Positions 1-12,300 of a stretch of DNA of 64,000 nt are shown here, in pieces. The notes under the pieces were generated by a model. It was not told the DNA's origin. It was given only the letters and a program-made list of their open reading frames with translations, and did not search any database. The DNA lies in the NCBI GenBank assembly GCA_037074615.1, contig CM073551.1, positions 20,211,750-20,275,749 of the forward strand, given 5' to 3'. How positions within the stretch are numbered: position 1 is the first letter of the stretch; every line of letters begins with the position of its first letter. The translations under genes and the position numbers were made by a program. This stretch comes from Leucaena leucocephala. Its lineage: Eukaryota; Streptophyta; Magnoliopsida; Fabales; Fabaceae.

Positions 1-283
1 ATGATTCCAAAGTCTTTTTTGAAGAGGCTCTAGTTTGGATTTGCTGGGTAGATGACTCAGATTGAGTGGATGACTCAGGTTTTGTTTGAGGTTTCTGGAC
101 TGAAGATCCAGATGGAGTAGAAGACTCCGTTTGAGATTTATGGGCCCCAGAGGAGCTCCCATATTGTTTGATTACCGCTTGCACGATGGCTTCAAGTTCA
201 TCACTTGACATTGTTTGGCTTTGGGCATCTTAGGAGATACCCTTCTGTTTGTCTTCCTCACTGGGTTTCTTTTTTCTGGGCAT
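1..283 (-). pseudogene. Endogenous caulimovirid, 5' part of the ORF after the polymerase
   Basis: An ATG at 281-283 follows the polymerase stop (285-287) by one base. The frame is broken by TAA at 230-232, reopens at an in-frame ATG at 209-211 and runs open off the left edge of the window. The start is Lys/Arg-rich. The part after 211 is Ser/Thr/Gln/Pro-rich and low in complexity, with no catalytic motif. A small ORF of unknown function directly after the RT/RNase H polyprotein is known from some caulimovirid genera (florendovirus-like). The genus is inference; the position and the break are seen directly. Confidence 0.55.
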
Positions 284-284
284 T

Positions 285-1545
285 TTACCTACCCTGTAGA
301 AATTCACGGGTGAGAAAGTCTGGAAGAGAGTTTGAAGTACCTTTGATAAATTCAATATCAAAATCAAAAATACTTAAAATTGCTTGCCAACGGGCAAAGA
401 CTTGTTTTGATGCAAGATTTTTAACATCCTTTTGTAAAACATCTTTTGCAGATTTGCAATCAATGCGGACTAAAAATCTTTAGTTTAGTAAATCAAATTG
501 AAATTTGGAAATGCATAAAACAATTGCCAAAATTTCTTTTTTAATTGTGGAATAGTTTTGTTGAGTGCTATTCCAGTGTTTGGACGTAAAAGAAATAATT
601 TTCTCTTTGCCATCAAGACTTTGTTTGAGAATGCCGCCGTAACCTATGTCACTGGCATCAGTTTCGACAATTTTGAAGGCAGTGGGATCAGGAAGGCTAA
701 GACAAGGAAGTTCCTTAACCTGGGATTTGATCTTCCTTACTATGTTTGAATGGAGGTCAGTCCACGGAGGCGAACTTTCCTTGAGTCTCTGATGAAGAGG
801 TTTTATGAAGTTGCTTAAATGAGGAATAAAATCTGCAACATAGTTTAAACATCCCAAAAATCTTTGAAGTTGAGTTTTATCAATGATTTGATCGGGAAAT
901 TTGTTTGCAAATTGAATTGCTCTTTCAATAGGTGTAATAGATCCTTGATGTATCCAATGACCCAAAAACCTGATTTTAGTTTGGAAAAGACTAATCTTTG
1001 GTTTAGAAACTACTAAACCATTTGTTTCTGCAATCCTCATAAATTTAGAGATATGCATGAAATGTTGAGATATAGATTGACTGTAGACTAACACATCATC
1101 AATATAAATAATAATGTATTGACTACTATCATTGAAAATCTCATTCATTACTCTCTGGAATTCAGAAGGAGCATTTTTTAATCCAAAAGGCATAACATTC
1201 CACTCATACTGCCCAAAGGGAACAGTAAAAGCAGTTTTATACCTGTCGTTTTCAGAAATTTGTATTTGCCAAAATCCAGATTTCATGTCAAATTTTAAAA
1301 AGATTTTTGCAGAATACAACCGTTTCAGTAGATCAGATTTATTTGGAATTGGATACCTAATCCATTGCAATGCTTCGTTTAAAGGTTTGTAATTAATTAC
1401 AAGTCTAGGAGCGCCACGTTCTATTTCTGCATTTTTGTTTACATAGAAAGCAGCACAAGACCAAGGGCTTCGAGACTTACGAATTAATCCTTTGTTTAAA
1501 AATCTTGGATATCAGTTTTACAAGTTTCCATTTGTTTAAAAAAGT
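285..1545 (-). pseudogene. Endogenous pararetrovirus reverse transcriptase/RNase H, broken
   Basis: The 3' end of a viral-type polyprotein, read on the minus strand. Reverse transcriptase blocks are clear: the FWQI block, the YEW...MPFGLKNAPSEFQ block and the catalytic YIDDVLVYS. An RNase H domain follows (TDAS motif, then the final Asp block) and the frame ends at 285-287. The YEW/SEFQ wording and the lack of an integrase point to Caulimoviridae rather than Ty3/gypsy. Breaks: TAA at 480-482 inside RNase H, and a one-base loss in a T run near 1495-1500 that shifts the RT N-terminus. Recognisable homology ends near 1545; upstream protease and movement/coat parts are missing. It is an old, inactive copy. 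Confidence 0.85.
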
Positions 1546-1568
1546 TAATTTTTTTATTTTTACATTAC

Positions 1569-1605
1569 TTTTTAAACCGGTTGTATGGAATAACCGGTTT
1601 AAAAA
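1569..1605. repeat. Perfect 14-bp hairpin with ACCGGT core
   Basis: Arms TTTTTAAACCGGTT (1569-1582) and its exact reverse complement (1592-1605) flank a 9-base loop. Further ACCGG cores lie at about 1634, 1677 and 1710 in the 170 bp that follow, between the viral fragment and the TNL intron. No protein could be assigned to 1545-1800. Confidence 0.7.
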
Positions 1606-1884
1606 GGCTGATTTTTTCTACACAGGTTGTACAACCGGTATAGAATATCAGACTTTCCACACTGGCAGTTTCTACACCGGACTAAAGTCTGATGTAAAAT
1701 TCTATTTTCAACCGGTTTAAAAAACTTATTTTTTAGCAGGGTTTGCCAAAAGAAAATGAAATTAAAGACAACTATTAAATTATTCAAAATAATTTTAGCC
1801 AAAATTAAGAACTTAGTATGATGGAGGGTCGATTAATAAATGAAATTGATTTATGAATGAGAGCGGGTTTAGAATACATATTAC

Positions 1885-2348
1885 TGATTTTCTGCATGAA
1901 AGCCCGCCAAGTTGGCAGCTTCCTTGAGTGCCGTCCTCCACAACTGCAACTTATGCCTTCTGGACCTTTGCTCATGTCGTTCCATTGCTTCACCATATCT
2001 TCCTGTCAGACGACGAACGTCAGACGGATCTACCTTATAGAATATGGGAATCACCATCTGAGCTAACTTTCTTCGACACTCCATTATTTTCACCAGTTCA
2101 TCAAGACACCATCCGGAAGAAGCATAATCTGGAGAGAAAACTATGATCGCAATTCGTGATCTTTCAATTGCTTGCAATAATGAGTTTGGTATCTCTTCTC
2201 CTCTCTCAAGCTCTGCATCGTCCATGAAAACATGGATTCCTGACCGACTTAGAGCTTCATAAAGGTAAGAAGTGAAACCGAGACGAGTGTCTTCCCCTCT
2301 GAAATTCAAGAACGTGTCATAAGTCCATGAAGAAGAAGAAGAAGCCAT
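1885..2348 (-). pseudogene. TNL unit A: orphan TIR exon
   Basis: First exon of a TIR-NBS-LRR gene. The start is MASSSSSWTYD, with the TIR-1 block FLNFRGEDTR, the catalytic-Glu block SGWCLDEL and the closing FYKVDPSDVR block. The exon ends at a donor (GT at 1883-1884) in the same phase as units C and E, so the splice site survives. Downstream lie only about 85 bp of recognisable intron, then unidentified DNA and the viral fragment. NB-ARC and LRR exons are gone. Reading through the donor gives a stop within one codon, so the locus could still encode a free TIR protein of 155 residues. Free TIR domains can act as NADases in plants; activity here is inference. Confidence 0.8.
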
Positions 2349-3885
2349 GGCTTATGGATGACATAAAATTTGAAACTATGAGTAGTCGTGCTTATTACGC
2401 TCATTCGTTAATCACTCATCATTCCCAGGAGAATAACACGCTTCAACGGATCACAATGTCAAAAAAACAACACACTTTAGTACAAAAAGCCACACTTAAG
2501 TTAAAATAAACAAGTCAGTCAATTATATATAATTTAGTTTAGCTTTACTGTGCCATTTTCTCTTTTCCTTGAAACTCCTACATATCGTGTTATAATATGT
2601 TTCTCTTGTCATTTTCTCTTTTCCTTGAAACTCCTATATATCGTGTTATAATATGTTTCTCTACCTAACACCAAAAGATGATAAGATAATTATTTAAAGC
2701 GATCTCAAGTTTGAACGAGGAAGAGAGGGCGTTTGACAATTATGATCGAGTTAAGATGAGTTGGTGGGCAGTAATTGGATGAATATGTAGGTACTCTCAA
2801 AACGCCTATGAATTTGATAATATTATTACTGAAGCAAGTACTGTTTTTTCAATATCACCTACTATTCTTTTTCCACCCCTTTTTTACTTTCTTTCTTTCT
2901 TTCTTTTTTCCTATCTCAATTTTCTTTCCTTCCTGTCTTTTTGTCCCCTACCCTTTTCCTTATCACCCGGAGAAAAGTTGAAATAAATGGAAGCGAAGTG
3001 AAATTTCATTAAAGGAATCCAACCCAAAGCAAGATGTGATACATGTGGTTTTGTCTTGTGTTTGTTTTTCCCCCGACAAAAAGCAGGACGGCATCGTTGA
3101 AATGCTAAAGATAAGTGAACAATCTAAAGCAATGATAGAAACCAAGACAACACTACTCCCTCCATTGAAAATAATAGCCCAATAACATTATTGAACCAAA
3201 TTAGCTAAAATTAATTAGATATAATAAATATGTAAAAATTATTTTTCTTCTTCTAAAAATACCTTCACTTATGAATATAAAAAAGGTGAATGGAGGAGAG
3301 AATGATCTGAAAAAAAAAAATCTCTTTAGTCCTTATTCTAAGACACTAATTAAAATTTTTTTTAGTTATTTTTACTAGACACTTAATAATTTCAATATGA
3401 ATTAAATATTTTCTTTTCATATAAGTTCATATTTAAAGAGGGGGCTTCCCAACCCTGATATAGTAAAAGCATCACAATACAAAATTATACTACAAATTAG
3501 ACTTTAAATTAAAAAGCAAAGGGAGTACCTGTTCCATCTAATTGAATTCCAAAATTCAAAAAAGAAATTGATTTGCATTATGTACCACAAAAATCTGGGA
3601 TAGGTGGTTGTTTATCATAGAAATGAGAACACCTTGCTTTCCATATTTGCCAAAGCATCTCATCCACATAAGCCTTCTGCCAACCATCTAAGAATTTCCC
3701 AAGTAACAAATCAGATAGCCAACTTCTGAAAGACGTAATATTATTTTCATTCTCCACTATTTACAAACTTCAGCCACTTTTATGTTTGAGCGGAACAAAC
3801 AAATGGAATAGCGGTGCTTTAATTTGAAAATGATGGTTAATGGTCATAAAACTATGTAAAAAACCGCAATCAATTTTTGTAACAA
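2349..3885. other. TNL spacer A/B (5' flank of unit A)
   Basis: No gene is seen. The spacer is homologous over most of its length to 6160-8090 and to 12430-14415, which lie upstream of units B and C, so it is part of the duplicated unit. It includes polypyrimidine tracts near 2870-2945 and the 3' flank of unit B near its right end. Confidence 0.75.
2554..2665. repeat. 56-bp tandem duplication upstream of TIR exon A
   Basis: Two near-identical units, 2554-2609 and 2610-2665, each running from CATTTTCTCTTTTCC to ATATGTTTCTC. Units B and C have a single copy at the matching place (about 6235 and 12500), so the doubling is private to unit A. Confidence 0.85.
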
Positions 3886-6146
3886 TTATTTTAGTAACCT
3901 GCGTCGCTTAGAACCATCATAAATAAGGTATGCTATAATCTTCTTCACATGAAATTGAGGCCCAATACTTAAAACAATAAGCTCCCCGAGATCACCATGT
4001 TGAACACTTGAAATGATACTCTGCCATTCTGTATCTTCATGGAAAGTTGCCCAGTCTCCGCTATGTTGTTTAACAGTAGCCTTCGTGTAGTTAATGATCA
4101 GAAGATTTATGAGAAATTGAGGCGTTGTGTTGTTATCCATGTAAGAAGAATACACAACACTGAGAAGCATTGCTTTCAAGCGACAACGTGTAACATGAGG
4201 CACCTTCAAAATTACTGAGCATCCCTCACCCTTGTACATGAACCAATCTGGATACTCATCACCAGGTAAATGAGAATCACCCCATCCACGATACTTCCAT
4301 CCCTACATATAGCATCAACACACCAATCAAAAGCCTGTATTACTCGCTAGACTCGTGGGAAGTAATAGTACACATGTCAGGTAATTAGTGTCCGTTAATG
4401 AAACTATAGATTTTTCATGCATGCAACAACTATTGATATGAGTTAGGGACCTAAGAAAACACTCTGTTTCCAAACATGATGGGGGCAGTAAAGTAAACAC
4501 AGACAAACCTGTAGTATTCTATCTTTCAATAAGTCTACTTTCACGCTATCTGCCATTTGAAGTAAAAGAGAATTGAAGGATTCTGCTGCTGTTGCACTGT
4601 GAACTTGATCTTGACCATCAGATGATACAGAAGCTTCCTTGTACGAGAATTGTGATGTGCTTGGCGTGGATTCCAATTCCATGAAATTTGTCTGATACAA
4701 GGCATCCAAAAGTCTTGCCATTTTTCCATTGAATCGAGACCGTGATCGGCAATCTTCCCACATATCTCGAAGCTTGGCAAGATCGCCCAGAAATGGAGAT
4801 AGGCCATGAAAGCTACCATTCTGTACAGCTGACAAAACTAGAGAGGATATGCTCAGCAAAAATACCTCACTTCGGGACTGTGGAATATTGGTGGGTGACA
4901 TCCAAGACCATACGAGAGAAGGAAATATATCTTGTGCTCTTCCTTCATGGCCAGGGAATGATACATATCCATGTACAAGCCCTTTCAATCTTGCTAATGA
5001 CTTTGGCACTGTTGTTATGGCTGTATTATCTGCCTTGAGGGTTGTCATGGATTCCATCTGCTCAAAATCGTCTTCTAAATGGTCAATCAATGAAACACCA
5101 GAAAGAATTAAATTCTTTAATGATTTCAACTTGTACATGCTTCTAGGAAGAGCCCTCACGCACTTGCAATCTTTTAGATTTACGTGTAGAAGATTTTTTA
5201 GACCCCCTATGCTATCGTCAATTAAAATCAAGCTGGGACAGTCTTTCATCACTAGCCTTTCAAGGTTTGGTAGTTTTGTGAAATCAGGTGATCGTGTCAA
5301 GTAAGACGAATGACTGAGATTGAGTGTCTTCAACATCTCCAGCAACTGCAAAATCATGTAAGTTTCAAATAAATAATTAGAAAACTTCATACTGGAAGAA
5401 TTATACCATCAGTGATATTGATTATCTCCATAAATAGTGCCAACAAATATGTATACCTGGGGCTCTTTCCAAACCACTTTGAGTTTGCTATATTTGAAGT
5501 CAATAGCAACTAAGCTTTTTTGGTAAAAGTTGTTTGGAGTGTATTTTAATGGGAATCCATGCCAACGAAGCCACCTCAACTTTGTGGAAAGATGCTTATA
5601 ATCTCCTTTAAGATTTACATAATCTAGTTGCAGCAATCTGAGTTTCTTCATCTCCTTAAATACCTCAGAATCAATGATGCATTCTCTAAGGGTTCCTGGC
5701 ACCTTCAGAGATATACTCTCAACAGCTTTGGTTCCCTGTAAATACATGGGAGAAAATTGTTATATGCGACGGAAGCATTTGATATATGTTGAGAGAAAGC
5801 CAATTAGCATATCACACGTAGCCAATTAGCAGATCACACGTACATCTTGATTTTATTTCTTATGTAAGAGCGCGGTAACAAAGGGCAATGAAACTCGTAT
5901 AATGGAGCAATATAAAGGGAAGGCTATAATCCTTTTTAGAAAAAAAGATAATGCATTCAGTGAAATCAAAACTTGAAAAAGAAAACAAGATATCAAGAGA
6001 AACCTCACTGTATGTTCTGTTAACACATCAAGTACATCTTCATGAAACCATAATCTGCTACGTTCCTCGGGATCTTTAGGTGGGCTTCCACGGATGATTT
6101 CTTTCCCCATTTCCTGTAATAAATCATGCATTTCAAGCTTATATGT
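3886..6146 (-). pseudogene. TNL unit B: 5'-truncated NBS-LRR with C-JID-like end
   Basis: Exons on the minus strand: 6146-6009 (last ~45 codons of NB-ARC, with the MHD motif in KLEMHDLLQEMG), 5735-5457 (first LRR), 5345-4509 (LRRs, then the post-LRR region) and 4302-3886 (C-JID-like domain, from GWKYRGWGDSHLPGDEY to the Lys/Arg-rich end). Introns are GT-AG and phase 0, and all exons are open. The TIR and about 330 codons of NB-ARC are missing. Just before the surviving NB-ARC end (from about 6147) the sequence matches the DNA upstream of TIR exon A, so one deletion joined the promoter flank to the 3' third of the gene. It could be transcribed, but has no P-loop and no TIR. Confidence 0.85.
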
Positions 6147-8090
6147 TTTAAGGAGATAGACCTAAAAATAAACCAGTCAGTCAAGTGTATATAATATAGT
6201 TAGGAGCCCTTCATTCAAGGGTAGCTTTATTTTATCATTTTTTCTTTTCCTTGAAACTCCTTTATATGTTTCTCCACCAAACACCAAAAAAATGATAAAA
6301 TAATTATTTAAAGCGATCTCAAGTTTGAACGAGGAATGGAGGACGTTTGACAATTATGATCTAGTTAAGATGAGTTGGTGGGCAGTAATTGGATGAATAT
6401 GTTGGTACTCTCAAAACGCCTATGAATTTGATAATTTTACTACTGAAGCATCTACTTTTTTTCAATATCACCTACCACTCTTTTCCCACCTCTTTCTTCC
6501 TTTTTTCCTATCTCAATTTTCTTTCCTTCCTGTCTTTTTGACCACTTTCCTTTTCCTTAGCACCCGGACAAAAGTTGAAATAAGTGAGAGCGAAGTGACA
6601 TTTCGTAAAGCCATCCTATCCGGAGCCAGAGGGGATACATTTGTTTTGTTTTATTGTTTGTGATTGTGACCCCTACCCCACGCCCCAAGAAGACGAAAAG
6701 CAGGACGGCATCGTTGAAGTGCTAGAAACATGAGTTAATAATCTAAAGCAATACTAGAAGCCAAGACAAAACTACTCCCTCCATGGCTCCATTACAAACG
6801 ATAACCGGGGGGGGGGGGGGATTAGTTAGAGAATGTAAAAATTATAATTTTCCCCAAAAATACCTTCCTTCACTTATGAAAAAGGTGGTGAGGTGAGAAA
6901 ATGATCTAAAAAAAATATTCATTAATTAAAAATCTTTTAGTTATTTTTACAAAGCACTTACTAGTTTTAAGTTAAATTAAATATTTTTTCTATACATGTT
7001 AACGAGGGTAGTGGAAAGAGTAAAAATTCGTACCCGGATCTTTTTTATAAATAATAACTACTAAAATTACATGGATTAAAATGTTAGTTAAAATTAATTA
7101 AAAGTAATAAATAATTTAGAAATATAATAGTATTTTCAAATATATATTTATTTATGAGGATAATAGAGAAAAAAATTTATTGCTTATATATAGGACCACC
7201 TCTATGAGAGAGGATATTGCTTATAAAAAGGACTAAAGTGAGGCTAATGTTAAAATTTATTGTAATTAATTAAGGTAATATTAGAAGCAGCTTGAATTAA
7301 TGCTTTTAATTATTTTTATTGATATATAAATTAGTTAGAAGTAACTTATAATAAAACTTAGAGGGAGTATTAGAGATAATAAATAAGAAAAAGATATGAG
7401 AGATACATGCAACTAATTGAGAGTAAAAATAAAAAAAAAATATCAAATATTTAAATGTCTAATAAAAAATATTAAATATTTAAATGTCTAGACACCTTCA
7501 AAAATATATTTTATAAAAAAATGTCTATTCAAAAATTGTATTTTTTAAAATTGAGACAGTAATAAACACAGTCATCCACAGGAATCCCTCACCACAAAAG
7601 CAAAGCGATACCTTGTCCTACAAATGAGCCATCTATATTAATATAGTAGAGTTTCCTTTAGGGGGATTCCCAACCTTGATATGGTAAAAGCATCACATAA
7701 ATTACGCTGTAAACTATATCTTATATTAAAAAATGAAGTGAGTTATTTGAATTATAGAATTCAACAAAGCATTTGATTTGAATCATGTACCACAAAAATC
7801 TGGTATAGGTGGTTGTTTATCATAGAAATGAGAACACCTTGCTTTCCATATTTGCCAAAGCATCTCATCCACATAAGTCTTCTGCCAACCATCTAATAAT
7901 TTCCCAACTAACAAATCAGACAGCCAACTTCTGAAAGACGTACTATTATTTTCATTCTCCACTATTTACAAACTTCAGCCACTTTTATGTTTGAGCGGAA
8001 CAAACACATGGAATAGCGGCCCTTTAATTTGAAAATGACCGTTAATGACTAAAACTATGTAAAAAAAACCGGAATCAGTTTTTGCAACAA
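6147..8090. other. TNL spacer B/C
   Basis: No gene is seen. The spacer matches 2510-3885 and 12430-14415. It contains a run of 14 G at 6807-6820 and a long AT-rich stretch at 6930-7560 that the first spacer lacks. Confidence 0.7.
6807..6820. repeat. G14 homopolymer
   Basis: Fourteen consecutive G in an otherwise AT-rich spacer. Such a run is prone to sequencing and replication error. Confidence 0.9.
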
Positions 8091-11000
8091 TTATTTCAGT
8101 AACCTGCGACGCTTAGAACCATCACAAATAAGGTATGCTACAATCTTCTTCACATGAAATTGAGGCCCAATACTTAAAACAATAAGCTCCACGAGATCAC
8201 CATCTTGAACACTTGAAATGATACTCTTCCATTCTTCATCTTCATAGAAAGTTTCCCAGTCTCCGCTATGTTGTTTAACAGTAGCCTTCATGTAGTTAAT
8301 GATCAGAACATTTATGAGAAATTGAGGCGTTGTGTTGTTATCCGTGCAAGATGAATACACAACATTGAGAAGCATTGCTTTCAAGTGACAGCCGAAGACA
8401 TAAGGCACCTTTAAAATTACTGAGCGTCCCTCACCCTTGTACATGAACCAATCTGGATACTCATCACCTGGTAGATGAGAATCACCCCATCCACCATTAT
8501 TCCATCCCTATATATAGCATCAACACACCAATCAAAAGCCTGTATTACTCACTAGACTCGTGGGAAGTAATAGTGCACATGCCAGGTAATTAGTGTCCGT
8601 TAATGAAACTATAGATTTTTCATGCGTGCAACAACTATTGATATGAGTTAGGTACTTGAGAAAACACTCTGTTTCCAAACATGATGGGGGCAGTAATGTA
8701 AACAGAGACAAACCTGTAGTATTCTATCTTTCAATAAGTCTACTTTGACGCTATCTACCATTTGAATTAAAAGAGAACTGAAGGATTCTGCTGCTGTTGC
8801 AATGTGAACTTGATCTTGACCAGCAGATGATGCAGAAGCTGCCATGTATGAGAATTGTGGTGTGCTTGGCGTGGATTCCAATTCCATGAAATTTGTCTGA
8901 TAAAAGCCATCCAAAAGTCTTGCCATTTTTCCATTGAATCGAGACCGTGTTCGGCAATCTTCCCACATACCTCGAAGCTTGGCAAGATCGCCCAGAAATG
9001 GAGATAGGCCATGAAAGCTACCATTCTGTACAGCTGACAAAACTAGAGAGGATATGCTCAGCAAAAATGCCTCACTACGGGACTGGGGAATATTGGTGGG
9101 TGACATCCAAGACCATACGAGAGAAGGAAATATATCTTGTGCCCTTCCTTCATGACCAGGGAATGATACATATCCATGTACAAGCCCTTTCAATCTTGCT
9201 AATGACTTTGGTACTGTTGTTATGGCTGTATTATCTGCCTTGAGGATTTTCATGGATTCCATCTGCTCAAAATCGTCTTCTAAATGGTCAATCAATGAAC
9301 AACCAGAAAGAATTAGACTCTTTAATGATTTCAACTTGTACATGCTTCTAGGAAGAGTCCTCAGGCACTTGCAATCTTTTAGATTTGCATGTAGAAGATT
9401 TTTTAGACCCCCTATGCTCTCGTGAATTAAAATCAAGCTCGGACAATCTTTCATCACTAGCCTTTCAAGGTTTGGTAGTTTTGTGAAATCAGGTGATCGT
9501 GTCAAGTAAGACGAATGATTGAGATTGAGTGTCTTCAACATCTCCAGCAACTGCAAAATCATGTAAGTTTCAAATAAATAATTAGAAAACTTCATACTGG
9601 AAGAATTATACCATCAGTGATATTGATTATCTCCATAAAGAGTGACAACAAATATGTATACCTGGGGCTCTTTCCAAACTACTTTGAGTTTGCTATATTT
9701 GAAGTCAATAGCAACTAAGTTTTTTTGGTATAATTTGTTTGGAGTGAATTTTAATGGGAATCCATGCCAACAAAGCCACCTCAACTTTTTGGAAAGATGC
9801 TTATAATCTCCTTTAAGATTTACATAATCTAGTTGCAGCAATCTGAGTTTCTTCATCTCCTTAAATGCCTCAGAATCAATGATGCATTCTCTAAGGGCTC
9901 CTGGCACCTTCAGAGATATACCCTCAACAGCTTTGGTTCCCTGTAAATACGTGGAAGAAAAATTATGAGCGAGGGAAGCATTTGATATATGTTAAGAGAA
10001 AGCAAATTAGCACAGAACACATGTACATCTTGATTTTATTTCTTATGTAAGATCGCTATAACAAAGGGCCATGAAACTCGTATGATGGAGCAATAAAAAG
10101 GGAAGGCTATAATTCTTTTAAGAAAAAAGACAACGCATTCCTTGAAATCAAAACTTGCAGTACAAAACAAAATATCAAGCGAAATCTTACTGTATGTTCT
10201 GTTAACACATCAAGTACATCTTCATGAAACCATAATCTGCTACGTTCCTCGGGATCTTTAGGTGGGCTTCCACGGACGATTTCTTTCCCCATTTCCCGTA
10301 ATAAATCATGCATTCCAAGCTTATTATTCCTTCCAACTTTCACGAGGCTCCGCTCTATGAGGATTGGTAGTCCATGATTTTCTGCATGAAGTTGGCAACC
10401 ATCTAATACCTGTGTAACGTAGTTCATGTCCTTATTGATAAAGAAGCAGCATATGTCAAGGAAAATATCCTTCTCCATATAATCATTCAATCCATCATAG
10501 CTTATTTTTAACTTCGCATATATATCTTTGTTAGGAATCCTTTGTAGTTTGGACAATGCGGCCTCCCATTCTTGAATTGTTCTCTCGCGCAAAAAAGAAC
10601 CAAGGATTTCAAGAGCAAGTGGAAGTCTACCGCAATATTTAACTACACCTTTGGAAAGTTCACTAAACTCTTCTAATGGAGTTGCTTGTTTAAAGGCATG
10701 CCAACTGAAAAGCTCAATAGACTCAAGTTCATCCATATCTCTCATTGTATACTTATGGTCGGCATTAAGGACATCAAGCAAGTGCTTATCTCTAGTGGTT
10801 ATGATTATGAAACTCCCTGGACAAAACCATTCATCACTCCCACATAATGCCTTGAGTTGATCGACACTATCCACATCATCCAAGACAACAAATGCTTTTA
10901 TGTTGGGAAACCTTTCCTGAATTATTTTTTTACCTCTATCAATATGAGGTATCTTGAAAACTTGTGTTCTAGTGATATCAAAAATGAGTTGCTTTTGCAA

Positions 11001-12300
11001 ATTAACTAGATCATTAGCATGTTTTGAATTTTCCCTTATGTTTGCAAGGAAACTTCTTGCTCCAAACTCATGGCGACCAATTGTATTGTAAATGGCTTTG
11101 GCAATAGTTGTTTTACCAAGGCCTCCCATCCCCCAGAGGCCTATGATAAGAGGTTTTGGTGATGTTGATTCTAACCATTGAATTGTCAGTTCATGAACTC
11201 GTGACTCTATTCCCACTGGATGCTCAGCAACAAACAATTGTCCAACGTCAAATTTACTTGAAACATCCTCAACAACACGCTCAATGAGCTCACTTTCAGG
11301 CCTGTATGTCAATATTTAATATCGGTGATACATAATCAGCATCATTATTTGAAATAAACTAACAAGGCTTATTTTTAAACAGGAAGAATTTTTGTGAACT
11401 ATATACTAAAAATAAGTGATGGACTAATTTAGCTACTAATGTATTTGCATCATAGGAAAACTGGAAGCGTATAGGAGAAGGCTTCAAAAGGCAAAGGGAA
11501 CTGTGTTAATATTGCTAGTTTTTAACTCTCCATATTTAGCACACAATCACATTACTAATATTCTATTGGAAGTATTTGTCCAAAAAAATTAGAATTGAGT
11601 GCATTTTAGGGATACACCTTTAAAAACTAGTTTAGAATGCGCACCACTAAATACTTTAGTACTAGATGCATATCAAAAAATAGCTCACGTGGTAAGTCCA
11701 ACTTAACCATTTTCTTTGAAAAAATTAATTCGATAAAAAGAATTCTTTTTTATTTTTATTTTATTTTTATGCATACTAAGTATTGATGCAGGTCTATTAA
11801 CTTCAAAACGAGAGTGGTTTAGAATATTACAGATTTGCTGAATCAAAACCGGCAATGTTGGCAGCTGCTATGAGTGCATTCTTCCAGTTCTCCACTCGAT
11901 TACTCTCCCCTCCCAACCTTTGCTTATGTCGTTCCATTGCTTCACCATATCTTCCTCTCTGACGACGAACATCAACCGGATCCACCTTATAGAATATGGG
12001 AATCATCATCTGACCAAATTTTCCTCGACACTCCATTATTTGCACCAGTTCATCAAGACACCATCCGGAAGAAGCATAATCTGGAGAGAAAACTATGATC
12101 GCAATTCGTGATCTTTCAATTGCTTGCAATAATGAGCCTGAGATCTCTTCTCCCCTTTCAATCCCTGTATCGTCCAAGAAAGCATGGATTCCTGACTGTC
12201 TTAGAGCGTTATAAAGGTGAGAAGTGAAACCGCGACGAGTGTCTTCGCCTCTGAAACTCAAGAACACGTCATAAGTCCATGAAGAAGAAGAAGAAGCCAT
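8091..12300 (-). CDS. TNL unit C: intact TIR-NBS-LRR immune receptor
   Basis: Five exons: 12300-11831 (TIR), 11301-10191 (NB-ARC), 9940-9662, 9550-8714 (LRR) and 8507-8091 (C-JID-like). All borders are GT-AG; the total is 3114 nt, 1037 residues. TIR: YDVFLSFRGEDTRRGF and the catalytic Glu in SSGWCLDEL. NB-ARC: P-loop GMGGLGKTT (about residues 214-222), Walker B VVLDDVD, RNBS-B TTRDKHLL, a variant GLPL motif written GRLPLAL, RNBS-D FLDICCFF and MHD in LGMHDLLREMG. A short LRR block of some 8-10 repeats follows, then the post-LRR domain common to N-like receptors of woody dicots. By family knowledge such proteins are cytosolic or nuclear immune receptors whose TIR makes NAD-derived signals for EDS1 complexes. 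It is the only unit in the cluster with no visible lesion. Confidence 0.92.

Noticed and set aside
285..1545. Ty3/gypsy retrotransposon as identity of the RT fragment
   Set aside because: The RT wording (YEW, NAPSEFQ), the end of the frame right after RNase H and the absence of an integrase fit a caulimovirid better.
11090..11150. miR482/2118 target site at the P-loop of unit C
   Set aside because: The coding strand has too many mismatches to the miR482 complement as I remember it; not claimed.
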